Below are positions 37,319 to 46,599 of a stretch of 64,000 bases of DNA, in pieces (the first letter of the stretch is position 1; each line of letters begins with the position of its first letter). The stretch comes from Xenopus tropicalis (Eukaryota; Chordata; Amphibia; Anura; Pipidae), in contig NC_030683.2 in the NCBI RefSeq assembly GCF_000004195.4, forward strand, positions 91,493,410-91,557,409, in the 5' to 3' direction. The notes under the pieces were generated by a model. That model had not been told where the DNA came from and searched no databases. It was given only the letters and a program-made list of their open reading frames with translations. The position numbers were made by a program, and so were the translations under genes.

Positions 37319-37782
37319 TTAAAGGAGAAGGAAAGGCTAATAAAGAGTTAATCTCAAGCTGCAGGCATACCTTCAGTTCTCTTAATAGTGCCCTTAAGTC
37401 TCCCCATATTTCACCTGTTCAGATGATCAGAAGCCAAACAGGAAGAAAAAATGCTGAGCTGTGTAAAGAAAGTTCCCATAATGCCTCACTCCTGCACAGA
37501 CACCCAGACCAAGTGTACATGCTCAATTAGTTAGACTATGAGTCAGCTTCCTGCTGATTGGCTCTGATCCACATTCCTAAGGGGGGGTGAGTTCTTAGCA
37601 TTCTTGAAGGAGGGGGGAGCGGGAGAGAGCAGAGAGCTGCTTGTCTGTGGCACATTAATTACAGGCACAAGAAATCTTTTGACAGAGAAGTCAGTGCAGT
37701 GTTCCTGTAAGTGCTTATGGCTGTATTTACATAGACCTTTCTGATAAAGCTTACTTATTTTTTACCTTTCTTTCTCCTTTAA
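37319..37782 (+). mobile_element. T2-type MITE, copy A of a trio
   Basis: TTAA at both ends (37319-37322 and 37779-37782), with AGGAGAAGGAAAGG and CCTTTCTTTCTCCT termini. Highly similar to 51452-51949 and 58914-59387. Confidence 0.9.
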
Positions 37783-37816
37783 GTTAACCTTTAGTATATG
37801 ATAGAATGCCCAAGTA

Positions 37817-38284
37817 TTAAAGGAAAAGTAACGCTAAAAATTTTTAACTAAAAAATCTATTCTACCCTCCCCCAATAATTGCCCTATCCTGAAAACTATT
37901 TGTTATTTATAATGCTTTAGAAGAAAATACCTGTAAAAATCTTGGCTTCCGGTCATTTCAACAAAGCTGATATGACCATGCAGGAGAAAGTATCGGGTGA
38001 AGTTTAACTATGCGGTGATAGATTGATCAAGTCTAGCCTGACTCCTTCCTATACAGAAGGAAGGCTAGACTCGATCAGTCGATCGCCGCATAGTGAACGC
38101 TTCCCCTGAAACTTTCCCTGTGTCGCCATATCGCCTTTGTTGAAATGACTGGAAGCCAAGTTTTTTACAGGTATTTTCTTCTAAAGCATTATAAATAACA
38201 AATAGTTTTAAGGATAGGGCAATTATTGGGGGAGGGTAGAATAGATTTTTTAGTTAAAAATTTTTAGCGTTACTTTTCCTTTAA
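37817..38284. mobile_element. T2-type foldback MITE (468 bp)
   Basis: TTAA at 37817-37820 and 38281-38284. Almost the whole element is an inverted repeat with AGGAAAAGTAACGCTAAAAA outer arms and a CGATCGCCGCATAG-type centre. Second copy at 45909-46360. Confidence 0.92.
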
Positions 38285-38766
38285 AAATTTTCTATAGGGC
38301 TTTTTTTTTTTTTTAACTTTTTCTTTATAATTTTAGAATTATTTGCCTTTAACTTCAAATTGGGGTCACTGACCTCAACATCAAAAAAGAAATGGTGTCT
38401 AAGGCTACGATTTTAGTGATAATATTGCTTTTTATTACTCATCTTTCTATTCGGGCCCTCTCCTATTTATATTGCAGCCTTTCATTTAAATCAATGTCTG
38501 GTTTCTAGGATAATTGGGATCCTAGCAACCAGATAGCTGCTGAAATTCTGAACTGGAAAGCTAAAGGAACTCAAAAACCATGATACTAATAAAACATAAA
38601 AAAAACCAAATAGCCTCAGAATATAACTTTCTACATCATTCCAATAGTTAATTAAAAGGTGACCAACCCTGCTGAACAAACCAAGGATGCCCAACAATTT
38701 TGAATATTTCTGGTCATTATCAGTATAAACAACAATTTAAGCTTTGCCACTGACAATTGCAGATGT

Positions 38767-38908
38767 AAGGCTAATGCCACGCTGAGCGTTTGGCGTATAT
38801 TTCCTGCACCCAAGCATATTTCATTCAGTCGGGTGCAGGCACAGGTAGGAGCGTATGGCGGTATTTTCGAGCATATAAGCCATACACTCAGTGTGGCATC
38901 AGCCTTTG
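38767..38908. mobile_element. Small foldback MITE just downstream of the TMEM26-like stop
   Basis: 142 bp. AAGGCTAATGCCACGCTGAG and its near complement CACTCAGTGTGGCATCAGCC form the ends. It would lie in the 3' UTR if transcription passes the AATAAA at the stop codon. Confidence 0.75.
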
Positions 38909-38937
38909 TATAACATTTTGGGACATATGTTATATAT

Positions 38938-39495
38938 TTATTCATTTTTACCAGACTTTTTAGAACACTGTATTACAAAAATCCTGTATATTTCTATTAT
39001 CACTGTAAAAATGTTTTTGCAAATGAAAAAAATCATCATTTCATTAAGGACTTGCTCTTTAATCATCACATAAAGGCGAAAGATGAGGAAGGGCCCATCC
39101 TGCATACCCACTGCTATTAACAAACTCCATACCTCATTTGTACAGCAAGATGAGCCACAGGTACCTTTCACACTAGAAGACATTTCATCATTATCTGTTG
39201 AATCTGAGGACTGGGTCTGAGTGAGCACTAAAGTGAACTGCAAGAGTGCCCAGCTAAAGATAGACAACCCTACAATATTTACCATTCTGCAGGTTTCTAC
39301 CTGCGGGTCCTTGATTAAATTTAAAATATCCAGTATGTCTGCTCCTAAACCAATGTAGATAAGCAGCAGCTCTGTAAGTTGGATCCTGTCCATCTCCCCC
39401 TTTGGCATGATCCAGCGTCCCATAACTATAACCAATATCATGACCTGTTCCAGAGTTAATAGCCAAGGATTATAGATGATGAAGTATGCCGCATC
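38938..39495 (-). CDS. TMEM26-like last coding exon (558 bp)
   Basis: Acceptor TTGGTTTTCTAG precedes 39495. The frame is open for 185 codons to TAA at 38940-38938. It encodes the remaining helices: LEQVMILVIVMGRW, ELLLIYIGLGADILDIL, IVGLSIFSWALLQFTLVL, SLLIAVGMQDGPFLIFRLYV and MIFFICKNIFTVIIEIYRIF. A polar loop (SSDSTDNDEMSS) and a Cys cluster (CGSSCC) lie between them. The C-terminus is short and basic (CSKKSGKNE). An AATAAA overlaps the stop codon, and a foldback MITE begins 30 bp downstream. Confidence 0.9.
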   Translation of the reverse strand, partial: DAAYFIIYNPWLLTLEQVMILVIVMGRWIMPKGEMDRIQLTELLLIYIGLGADILDILNLIKDPQVETCRMVNIVGLSIFSWALLQFTLVLTQTQSSDSTDNDEMSSSVKGTCGSSCCTNEVWSLLIAVGMQDGPFLIFRLYVMIKEQVLNEMMIFFICKNIFTVIIEIYRIFVIQCSKKSGKNE

Positions 39496-42400
39496 CTAGA
39501 AAACCAAAGCACTGTTAGCATTTTATACAGATTGTTTATTTAATCATACCAAAGAACAAAATAGTCTGCACAAATCACCTGCTGTTTTCATTGTTGCTGA
39601 ATTTGGGTCCAGAATTCAGCTCAGGATTTAACTGAATCTCAGATTTTTTGCAGGATTCAGACTTAACCAAATCCTTAGTGTTAGGACTTTAAAGGGGAAG
39701 GAAAGGCTAAGTCACTTGGGGGTGCCAAAATGTTAGGCACCCCCAAGTAACTTAGATTGCTTATCTTGTACCCTGGGCTGGTGCCCCTGTTAGGAGAAAA
39801 AAGCACCAGCCTGGGGTACCTGCAGGAAGCGCTTCCTCCTTCATTTTTCTTCTGCCGGCAAAATCCGTCGGCTGTCGCATGCGCAGTAGAGTGAAAAGCC
39901 GACTTTCTTGTTTAAGTTCGGCTTTTCACTCTACTGCGCATGCGCGCGCAAGCGAAAAGGAAGGAGGAAGCGCTCGCTGCTACCCCGGGCTGGTGCTGTT
40001 CTCTCCGTGCAGGGGCACCAGCCCGGGGTAAAAAGTAAGCGATCTAAGTCACTTGGGGGTGCCTAACATTTTGGCACTGGTCAGCTGAAAATGGGTATGG
40101 GTATGGTTTGGTTTTCAGATAAATCTTTTGTGTAGGATTTGTTTCTTTAGTGTGGGATTTGTTAATTGGCCAAAACCAGAATTTATTGATTTGAATGCAA
40201 TCAGAAAAACTATAAAAGTGAACAAAATTTAGTTTTTCTGCTAATGTTTTAGATTGGCAAGACTGTTTTTAACTAGTATGTCATGGGTACCACAGTTTAT
40301 TTTATAGCAGTTAGCCACACAATGAAATAAATTTGTTTTGGTAGGAACATCTGTTCTTTTGTGTCCAATAAAAAAAGCACTAGCAATTGCTTGATTTTAA
40401 TATGACTTGGAATGTGGGCCTAATAATCATATCTTAGTAGAACCGAGATTTAAGGTTTAAATTTAGGATTTAAGATTTAGGGGCACATTTACTAATCCAC
40501 GAACGTCCGAAAAGCGTCTGAATGCGTTTTTTTTCGTAATGATCGGTATTTTGCGACTTTTTCGCAAATTGACACAAATTTTTCGAGCGCTCAATACGAA
40601 AAAGTCGCGACAATTCGTGAAAGTCTGAATGGCTATGAAAAAGTTGCGACAATTCACGAAAGTCATAATGGCTATGAAAAAGTCGCGACAATTCACAAAA
40701 GTCATGGCTATGAAAACGTTGCGACAATTAACAAAATTTGTAATGGCTATGAAAAAGTCGCGACAATTCGCGCAAGTTGTAACGGTTACGAAAAAGTCGT
40801 AACGGCGATTAAAAAATCGCAAAAAATACGAAAAAGTTGCAAAATGTTCGTTTTCCAATCCGAATTTTTCTCATTCGGATTCGTGGATTAGTAAATCAGC
40901 CCCTTAGTGTTGACTCATTACCCCACACATATGTTGAAAAGCCATGTCAGTTGACCTTTCTAAGGCATTACCCACCTGCCCAAACCCATCTTTTCACTGT
41001 GTGGCCAACTCTGATTGGTACGTAGCCTACCTTTTCTATCTCCTTGCCAAGCACTGAGAAAAATTTTAATGTATAGTAGTGAATACAGAATATAATCAAT
41101 ACAAACATGATACTGTTTAAATATGCTTTAGAGAAGGAGATTCGTCTTCTAAATTATACATTTATTTGATACAAATTTAATCCACCAAACAATTGAAATA
41201 ATTCATAATTCATTTTCAAATACTGTGTCATCAAAGTAAACAAGAGAGTAGATAATTGTTTGTATTTTGAATTACTTGGGGAGAGAAAATACTGAACAGT
41301 CTTTGTTTTAATATATTAAGAATGTAGATATTGTCCCAGGAAGAAATGTTTAATCTTACTCAGAATCACCTATTTTGAGGCATCAGGAAAAAATTTAGTC
41401 ACTGCATTTCTCCCACTGCACTTGCAGTCCTAAATGGCCTCTGGAGTATTATTTTTTCCTGTTGAAAAAAATAACTTTTGGCTGCAACTGGTGGGAATGT
41501 GTTATTCCTACTAATAATAAATCTGTTGTTCAATTTGTTTTATCTGCATTAACCTTGGAGTTAAACATCACCCAGAAATGGTCAACTCTTTAATTGGCTG
41601 ACTGTCTCTACAAAATATTAGCAAAAATAAAGGAGACCATTAAACAGACTTACTGTATATACTGGAGTATAAGCCTAGTTTTTCAACACCCTCGGCTTAT
41701 ACTCGAGTCGGGTGCCATGGGTCCCTCCAGACTTGCACCCTCTGTCCTTTGTGTGCGAATTAGGCCACCCACAACCAGACCCTCCAGTGCCTGTTGTTTT
41801 TGTTGACCCTTTTCTCCACTTACAGAGCTAGTTTACTGTTTTTCTTTGAAATAAATATTTAAAACCATATACCCCACTGATGCCTCACTTAATGTAATTT
41901 TATTGGTATTTATTTTAATTATTGAAACTTAGCAGTAGCGGCTGCATTTCCCTCAAGTCAATAAGTTTTTCCAATTTTCTTAGGGAAAATAAGGTACCTT
42001 GGCTTATATTCGGATCGGCTTATATACGAGTATATACGGTATTCTCTTTCTTTATCTTTAGTTTCATTTGACTCAGCTGAAGTAAAACTGATACAGAACT
42101 ACTTGGGTCCTTGGGTAGTTATTAGTATCTATGGAGAATTTGTACAAGCAAAGTGACGTAGTATATCATGAAGTAGTATAAATGCAATCAGGCCAAGAAT
42201 GACTAATCCATGCAAACAATCAGCTATCAAACTCTCTGCCTAAAGATAAACAAAAGTAGGTGAACCCTAACAGAGTGTATAAGTTGGCCATACACATTGA
42301 GATGTTTAAAAGATCTATTCATTATCGTAGGGCCAGCAATTGTTTAAAAGTATGATTTGTCCATCAATGGAAATTACCATTTCAAGTGATATTGTCTAGT

Positions 42401-45400
42401 TAAAGCTGGAAAAAACTACCTCCTTGGTCCTACAAACAATTGGACAATTGACAAATTTTTTAACGGCAAGTACGATCCTTCTGTGCGTACTAACCTTATG
42501 ATAATTTGACAGTTTTGTTGGATCGCACTGAAATTGGTCATTAACAAAGTAAAAATCATTACCTGTACGGCCAGATTTAGAGTAAACTGAGTAAAGGTCC
42601 CCATACACGGGCCGATCCGCTCGCTTGGCAATGTCAGGCCAGATATTGGTCGGGCAGGCCTGTCGGTAATGCCCATACACAGGCCGATTAGCTGCTGAAT
42701 CAGTCTGAGGGACCGATATCGGCAGCTAGAATCGGCCCGTGAATGGGGACCTTAACAGCCTTTATTGGACTAGTCTGGTTAGTCCATAGTGCTATATGGT
42801 TTCTAGGACCCCACTGTTTCTAACCCGAACAACCACTACAGCATTTTAATTTTGAAGCTAGAAAAAGAAAGAGCAGAGAGACAAATGACAAACATAAATA
42901 AATAATAAAGACAAGCTGCAAATTATTCGAGAATTTGGTTCTCTACAATATAAAATTAATAGGGCTTATTTATGTCCACAAGTGCAGTAAGAAAAGCTAA
43001 ATTTTTACCCAAATCGGCATGTTTTTTTCCCCACAAGCTTTTTCTCTTACAGTTCCAGCATCGTTGCAATTGCTGACACAATTTCAATGCATCTGATGCC
43101 CCTTGAGTCTGATTTGCCAAAATTAAATCAACTGCTCACATATTTTGTTCAAATCAGATGCAGCTGTGTGGAAGTGAGGCACCTGCACCCAATTCTTTAG
43201 GCGCAAGTTCATTGTGTGCCTATTGATACTGGGCATAAAGGGAACCCTGGTGCAGAGGTGGCAGTAGCTTCAGGGTTCCCCTGCGTTGATAGGAGCAGTA
43301 AGCTGAATGTCGTATTGAGGCAAAAGATTGAGACAGGCAGCAAAAAATGTAGTCAGAATCAAAGCAGAGTCAGGAATCAGGAGATTAACCCAAAATAGTA
43401 ATTTAGATGCACCCAGGAACCCATAGAGTAAGGCCTATATTCGTGCATTGAACTTGGGTCTTCGGCGGCTATTTATTTTGAATTGTTGCGCAGAAGCACA
43501 ATGTGATGGTGGCAGTGAGTCAACGTGATGTTGAGGCCGTGGGTGCTGCCATCTTGGCAAAGAAGTGGAACGGTCTTAACCGGAGCACTCCTGACAGCAT
43601 GTTTCAGTGAAGCATAATGTATCTAAATGGTTATTTAGTTTAGTGGCAACTGTTCTGTGCCTAGTAGTTACAAGTGTAGGTAGGATCAGTGGATGGATTT
43701 CTCAACTAAAGTCCCTCCAATCAGCTGCCTGATCTAAAACCTCATTGTCTACTGACCCTATATTAGCTCTCTGTGAATTCATGTTTTATCCAGTAATTAA
43801 TCCGTTTCAAATTCAGACAGAAACACTAAAATAATAATTTGGCAAGGAAATGCAAACAACCTGCTGCTGTAAAGCCACAAAAGCTACTTGATTAAATGGA
43901 CCTCACCGCTTATAATGAGATCATTTGTCGCTGTTCTTATTCTTTAAATTAAAACTGTCGTCTTTGTGCATTAAAATGGTCTTTAGTTTTTATAATGGAA
44001 CATACCGTAGGCAAATGCTCAGTCTGTGTTGAGTTACTCATTACGATTCTGTATTGCAGAAAGTCAAGTTCCAGCAGAAATATTGATGGTATGGCTGCCG
44101 TCAAATACAGAAACACCATTGGAGAAAACCTAAACAGCACACAACCCATGGTGTCCGATAAATCAAGTAATTAATTAACTAAAAGAAAGGCAGGATACTG
44201 AACAAATTTAAATTGCATTACATGTAAATCATTGCTTAGTTATATGTTTCTCATCTACCTTTTTCCACTTAAAGAAACAGAAAAGTATGGCCAAAGATGT
44301 AAACTGCCAGGGGACCAGTCTGTTATGGTTAGATGGAATGAACTTAAATTTCATGTTTTCATATGCATATGATAGGCAGTTTTCATTAAATCTAAAGACA
44401 GGCTCTGCCACTAGGTTTCAGTGCATCTCGTATTGCTGATTAACTCTGGATTAAACCCTCTTTGTAGTATTTGTAGCCCTCCGCAATTTTTCTCTAAAGT
44501 CATTTCTGATGTCATTAGAAGGGTATGGTTTTCATGGATTATAAAAATGTCCAACCCCATAAACCTAGGGGAATATTTATCAAAATGTGAAATTAGTGCT
44601 CACCACAGGAAGTTTATCCATTCTCTATTTTTCGATTCTAACTTTCACCCATTGATAAATACACTTCTAAAAATCCCATAGGAATAAATAGGAAGTGGGG
44701 GAATTTTTCTGTGGTGAGTTCTAATTTTATACTTTGATAATTCTGCCCCTGGTGCCTTGCCAAAATCTGTTCCTTCGAATAACCTCAAAATATAAAAAAA
44801 AATGAATGTTAAAAAAACAGACTGAATGATTAAAATTTTGCCTAGGCCAGCTCCCATTAACTTCTAAATGACCTTGCGAGCTTTAAGATTCCGTTTTTTT
44901 TCTGAATAAATATAGAAAATTCAAGTTTTTTTTTATGACTTTTTATGACTTTCAAATCTCAGAAAAATATGAACATTGATAAATAACCCCTTTAATCTCT
45001 TTTTTTTGGTGACTAGACCTTATTTAAAGAAGCATCAAAACAAAATCTCAACTATCATTATCAAAACTAATTAGCATAATCACATAATAGCTTCTAGTAA
45101 TAATTACCTGGCAATTAAGGTATTTTATTATTAAGTGCAATTTATCCATTATAGTGTTGTTTCCTCCTTGTGCATTTACTTGATTAATTCTTACTTTTGG
45201 CACAGAATGTGTAGTTCAAGCAGATATGATTAGAAATTAAATAAACACATGTAATTTATAGTATTACTGCTGAAATAGGTTGCAGTGGTTAAATCACATA
45301 CCACAGGTATGGGATCCATTATCCAGAAACCCGTTATCCAGAAAGGTCCAAATTACATGAAGGCCATCTCCAATTAAATAGATTTTAATGAAATAATGCA

Positions 45401-46590
45401 TTAAAAATGATTTAACTTTTCTCTGTAATAATCCAACAGTACTTTGTACTTGATCCCAACTAAGATATAAGTAATCCTTATTGGAGGTAAAACAATCCGA
45501 TTGGGTTTATTTAATGTTTAAATTATTTCTAACCATTTCATGTTTAAATGATTTTCCGGAAAGATCCCTTATCCGGGAAAACCCCAGGTCCTGAGCATTC
45601 TGAATAGGTCCCATACCCCCCCATAATTTGCTACTACAGGTATAAGACCTGTTATCCAGAATGCTCGGGACCAAGGGATATTTATATCTTAGTTGGGATC
45701 AGTACATGGTACTGTTTTATTACTACAGAGAAAAAGGAAATCAGTTTCAAAATTCTTAATTATTTGATTAAAATGTGTCTCATTAAAATGTGTCTATGGG
45801 AGACAACTTTCCATAATTCTGAGCTTTCTGGATAACGGGTTTCCGGAAAAGGGTCCGATACCTGTACTCAAGTAGAACAAAACTCACACAAAACATCAGT
45901 TGTGTTCTTTAAAGGAAAAGTAACACTAAAAAATTTTAACTAAAAAATCTATTCTACCCTCCCCCAATAATTGCCCTATCCTGAAAACTATTTGTTATTT
46001 TGAATGCTTTAGTAGAAAATACCTGTAAAAAACTTGGCTTCCTGTCATTTGAACAAAGGCGATATGGCGATGCCGGGGGGAAAGTATCAGGAGATGCTTG
46101 AACTATGCAGTGATCGATTGATCGAGCCTAGCCTGACTTTGGCTAGGCTCGATCAATCGATCACCGCATAGTTGATGCATCTCCCGATACTTTTCCCGGC
46201 ATGCTGTATAGCCTTTGTTCAAATGACAGGAAGCTGAGTTTAACAGGTATTTTCTTCTAAAGCATTCAAAATAACAAATAGTTTTCAGGATAGGGCAATT
46301 ATTGGGGGAGGGTAGAATAGATTTTTTAGTTAAAAAATTTTAGTGTTACTTTTCCTTTAAGTGACTTTTCTTACCATTTCCATTCTCCTTTTTCAGTTAC
46401 AGCCAATGTCACAACCATCTCCAAGCTCAGAAGAAGAAGACCAATGAGTAGAATCCAGTAAAGTTGATTATTCTTCATTTCTACCACAACCCATACCAAA
46501 AGAGCCCCATGTGCTGTGAACAGAATGCGGCTGATGATGGACCACAGAATAATCTTGGGTGAAGTGATCATTGTGGTTATTTTTAATGCC
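38938..46590 (-). CDS. TMEM26-family multipass membrane protein gene
   Basis: Predicted transmembrane protein of the TMEM26 family; its biochemical function is not established. The coding parts in transcript order are 46571-46375, 44129-44006 and 39495-38938 (197, 124 and 558 bp), giving 292 residues. All splice sites are AG/GT and in frame, and the first junction splits the Trp codon of EWKW|FSP just where human TMEM26 reads YKWFSP. Shared landmarks are the first helix pair, FSPMVFLYLTAAIPSIFLLE, GRWIMPKGEMDRIQLTELLL, GADILDIL, and QDGPFLIFRLYVMI near the end. It is shorter than human TMEM26 (about 368 residues): it lacks most of the Ser/Thr-rich insert before GRW and the long C-terminal tail. 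That could mean a TMEM26-like paralogue, or a missed small exon between 44006 and 39495. Family confident; orthology to TMEM26 itself uncertain. Confidence 0.87.
39690..40078. mobile_element. Large foldback MITE related to 172-411
   Basis: Both arms contain AAGTCACTTGGGGGTGCC, ACCCCGGGCTGGTGC-type and GAAAAGCCGA sequences in inverted order around about 39908. The left end has TTTAAAGGGGAAGGAAAGG; the right terminal stretch is missing after GCCTAACATTTTGGCAC. It lies in the spacer upstream of the last TMEM26-like exon, that is, in its intron. Confidence 0.8.
40479..40905. mobile_element. MITE with internal tandem repeats
   Basis: The ends GGGGCACATTTACTAATCCA and TGGATTAGTAAATCAGCCCC are inverted repeats. 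The interior (40600-40790) has about five imperfect units containing GGCTATGAAAAAGTCGCGAC, plus many CpGs. Non-coding; it generates repetitive minus-strand ORFs. Confidence 0.8.
41651..42041. mobile_element. Inverted-repeat element (CGAGTATAAGCCGAG type)
   Basis: Left TACTGTATATACTGGAGTAT and AAGCCTAG, right CGGCTTATATACGAGTATAT and ACGGTA are imperfect complements. A widely dispersed vertebrate repeat end; non-coding interior. Confidence 0.6.
42595..42752. mobile_element. Short inverted-repeat MITE (CCCATACACGGGCCGAT)
   Basis: GGTCCCCATACACGGGCCGA and its near complement TCGGCCCGTGAATGGGGACC close a 158-bp element. Related to 19660-19935. Confidence 0.7.
44006..44129 (-). CDS. TMEM26-like exon 2 (124 bp)
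   Basis: Acceptor GTGTGCTGTTTAG precedes 44129 and donor GTATGT follows 44006. The translation is (W)FSPMVFLYLTAAIPSIFL followed by LELDFLQYRIVMSNSTQ and a short polar end. This matches the third helix and following polar segment of TMEM26, and includes a possible N-glycosylation site (NST). It ends in phase 0, compatible with the next exon. Confidence 0.88.
44567..44750. mobile_element. Foldback MITE
   Basis: GGGGAATATTTATCAAAATG and GTGCTCACCACAGG on the left pair with CTGTGGTGAGTTCTAATTTT and ACTTTGATAATTCTGCCCC on the right. It lies in a TMEM26-like intron. Confidence 0.7.
45304..45618 (+). mobile_element. Inverted-repeat MITE, TACAGGTAT family
   Basis: ACAGGTATGGGATCCATTAT at the left and GGTCCCATACC near the right. 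It is followed closely by a second copy of the family. Confidence 0.7.
45637..45868 (-). mobile_element. Inverted-repeat MITE, TACAGGTAT family
   Basis: TACAGGTATAAGACCTGTTA at the left; GGGTCCGATACCTGTA at the right. The body (ATATCTTAGTTGGGATCAGT) is in the opposite orientation to the adjacent copy at 45304-45618. Confidence 0.75.
45909..46360. mobile_element. T2-type foldback MITE (452 bp) beside an exon
   Basis: TTAA at 45909-45912 and 46357-46360. Near-complete inverted repeat; same family as 37817-38284. Its right end is 14 nt from the splice donor of the first TMEM26-like coding exon. Confidence 0.92.
46375..46590 (-). CDS. TMEM26-like exon with start codon
   Basis: A strong acceptor (CTCTTTTTTTTACAG) precedes 46590, so a non-coding upstream exon probably exists above 46600. 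The chosen ATG at 46571-46569 gives MITSPKIILWSIISRILF, whose spacing to the conserved Tyr-Trp motif matches human TMEM26. The donor is GTAAGAAA at 46374. Two hydrophobic helices are evident. The reading frame is open upstream of the ATG to the splice site, so a short N-terminal extension from another exon cannot be excluded. An inverted-repeat MITE (45909-46360) starts only 14 nt into the intron. Confidence 0.87.
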
Positions 46591-46599
46591 CTGTAAAAA

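Larger units (their letters stand above)
37310..38668. mobile_element. Host MITE with two T2-type MITEs nested in it
   Basis: The host ends are GGTTCACCT (37310) and AGGTGACCAACC (38657-38668). Removing the two TTAA-flanked inserts (37319-37782 and 37817-38284) restores a continuous repeat reading GGTTCACCTTTAAGTTAAC and onward. I recall this as a common Xenopus repeat (with TGGGGTCACTGACCTC and TACTCATCTTTCTATTCGGG inside). Confidence 0.8.
21640..38930. other. Intergenic spacer between prkcz and the TMEM26-like gene
   Basis: No ORF here has a recognisable domain or exon-like conserved segment on either strand. It holds hAT, L2/CR1, T2-type and other repeats, listed separately, in AT-rich DNA. 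A non-coding or distal exon could be missed by eye. Confidence 0.6.

Noticed and set aside
40463..40858. 131-codon minus-strand frame with repeated Cys-Arg-Asp-Phe-Phe units
   Set aside because: It comes from the tandem repeats inside the MITE at 40479-40905; there is no start context, domain or splice support.
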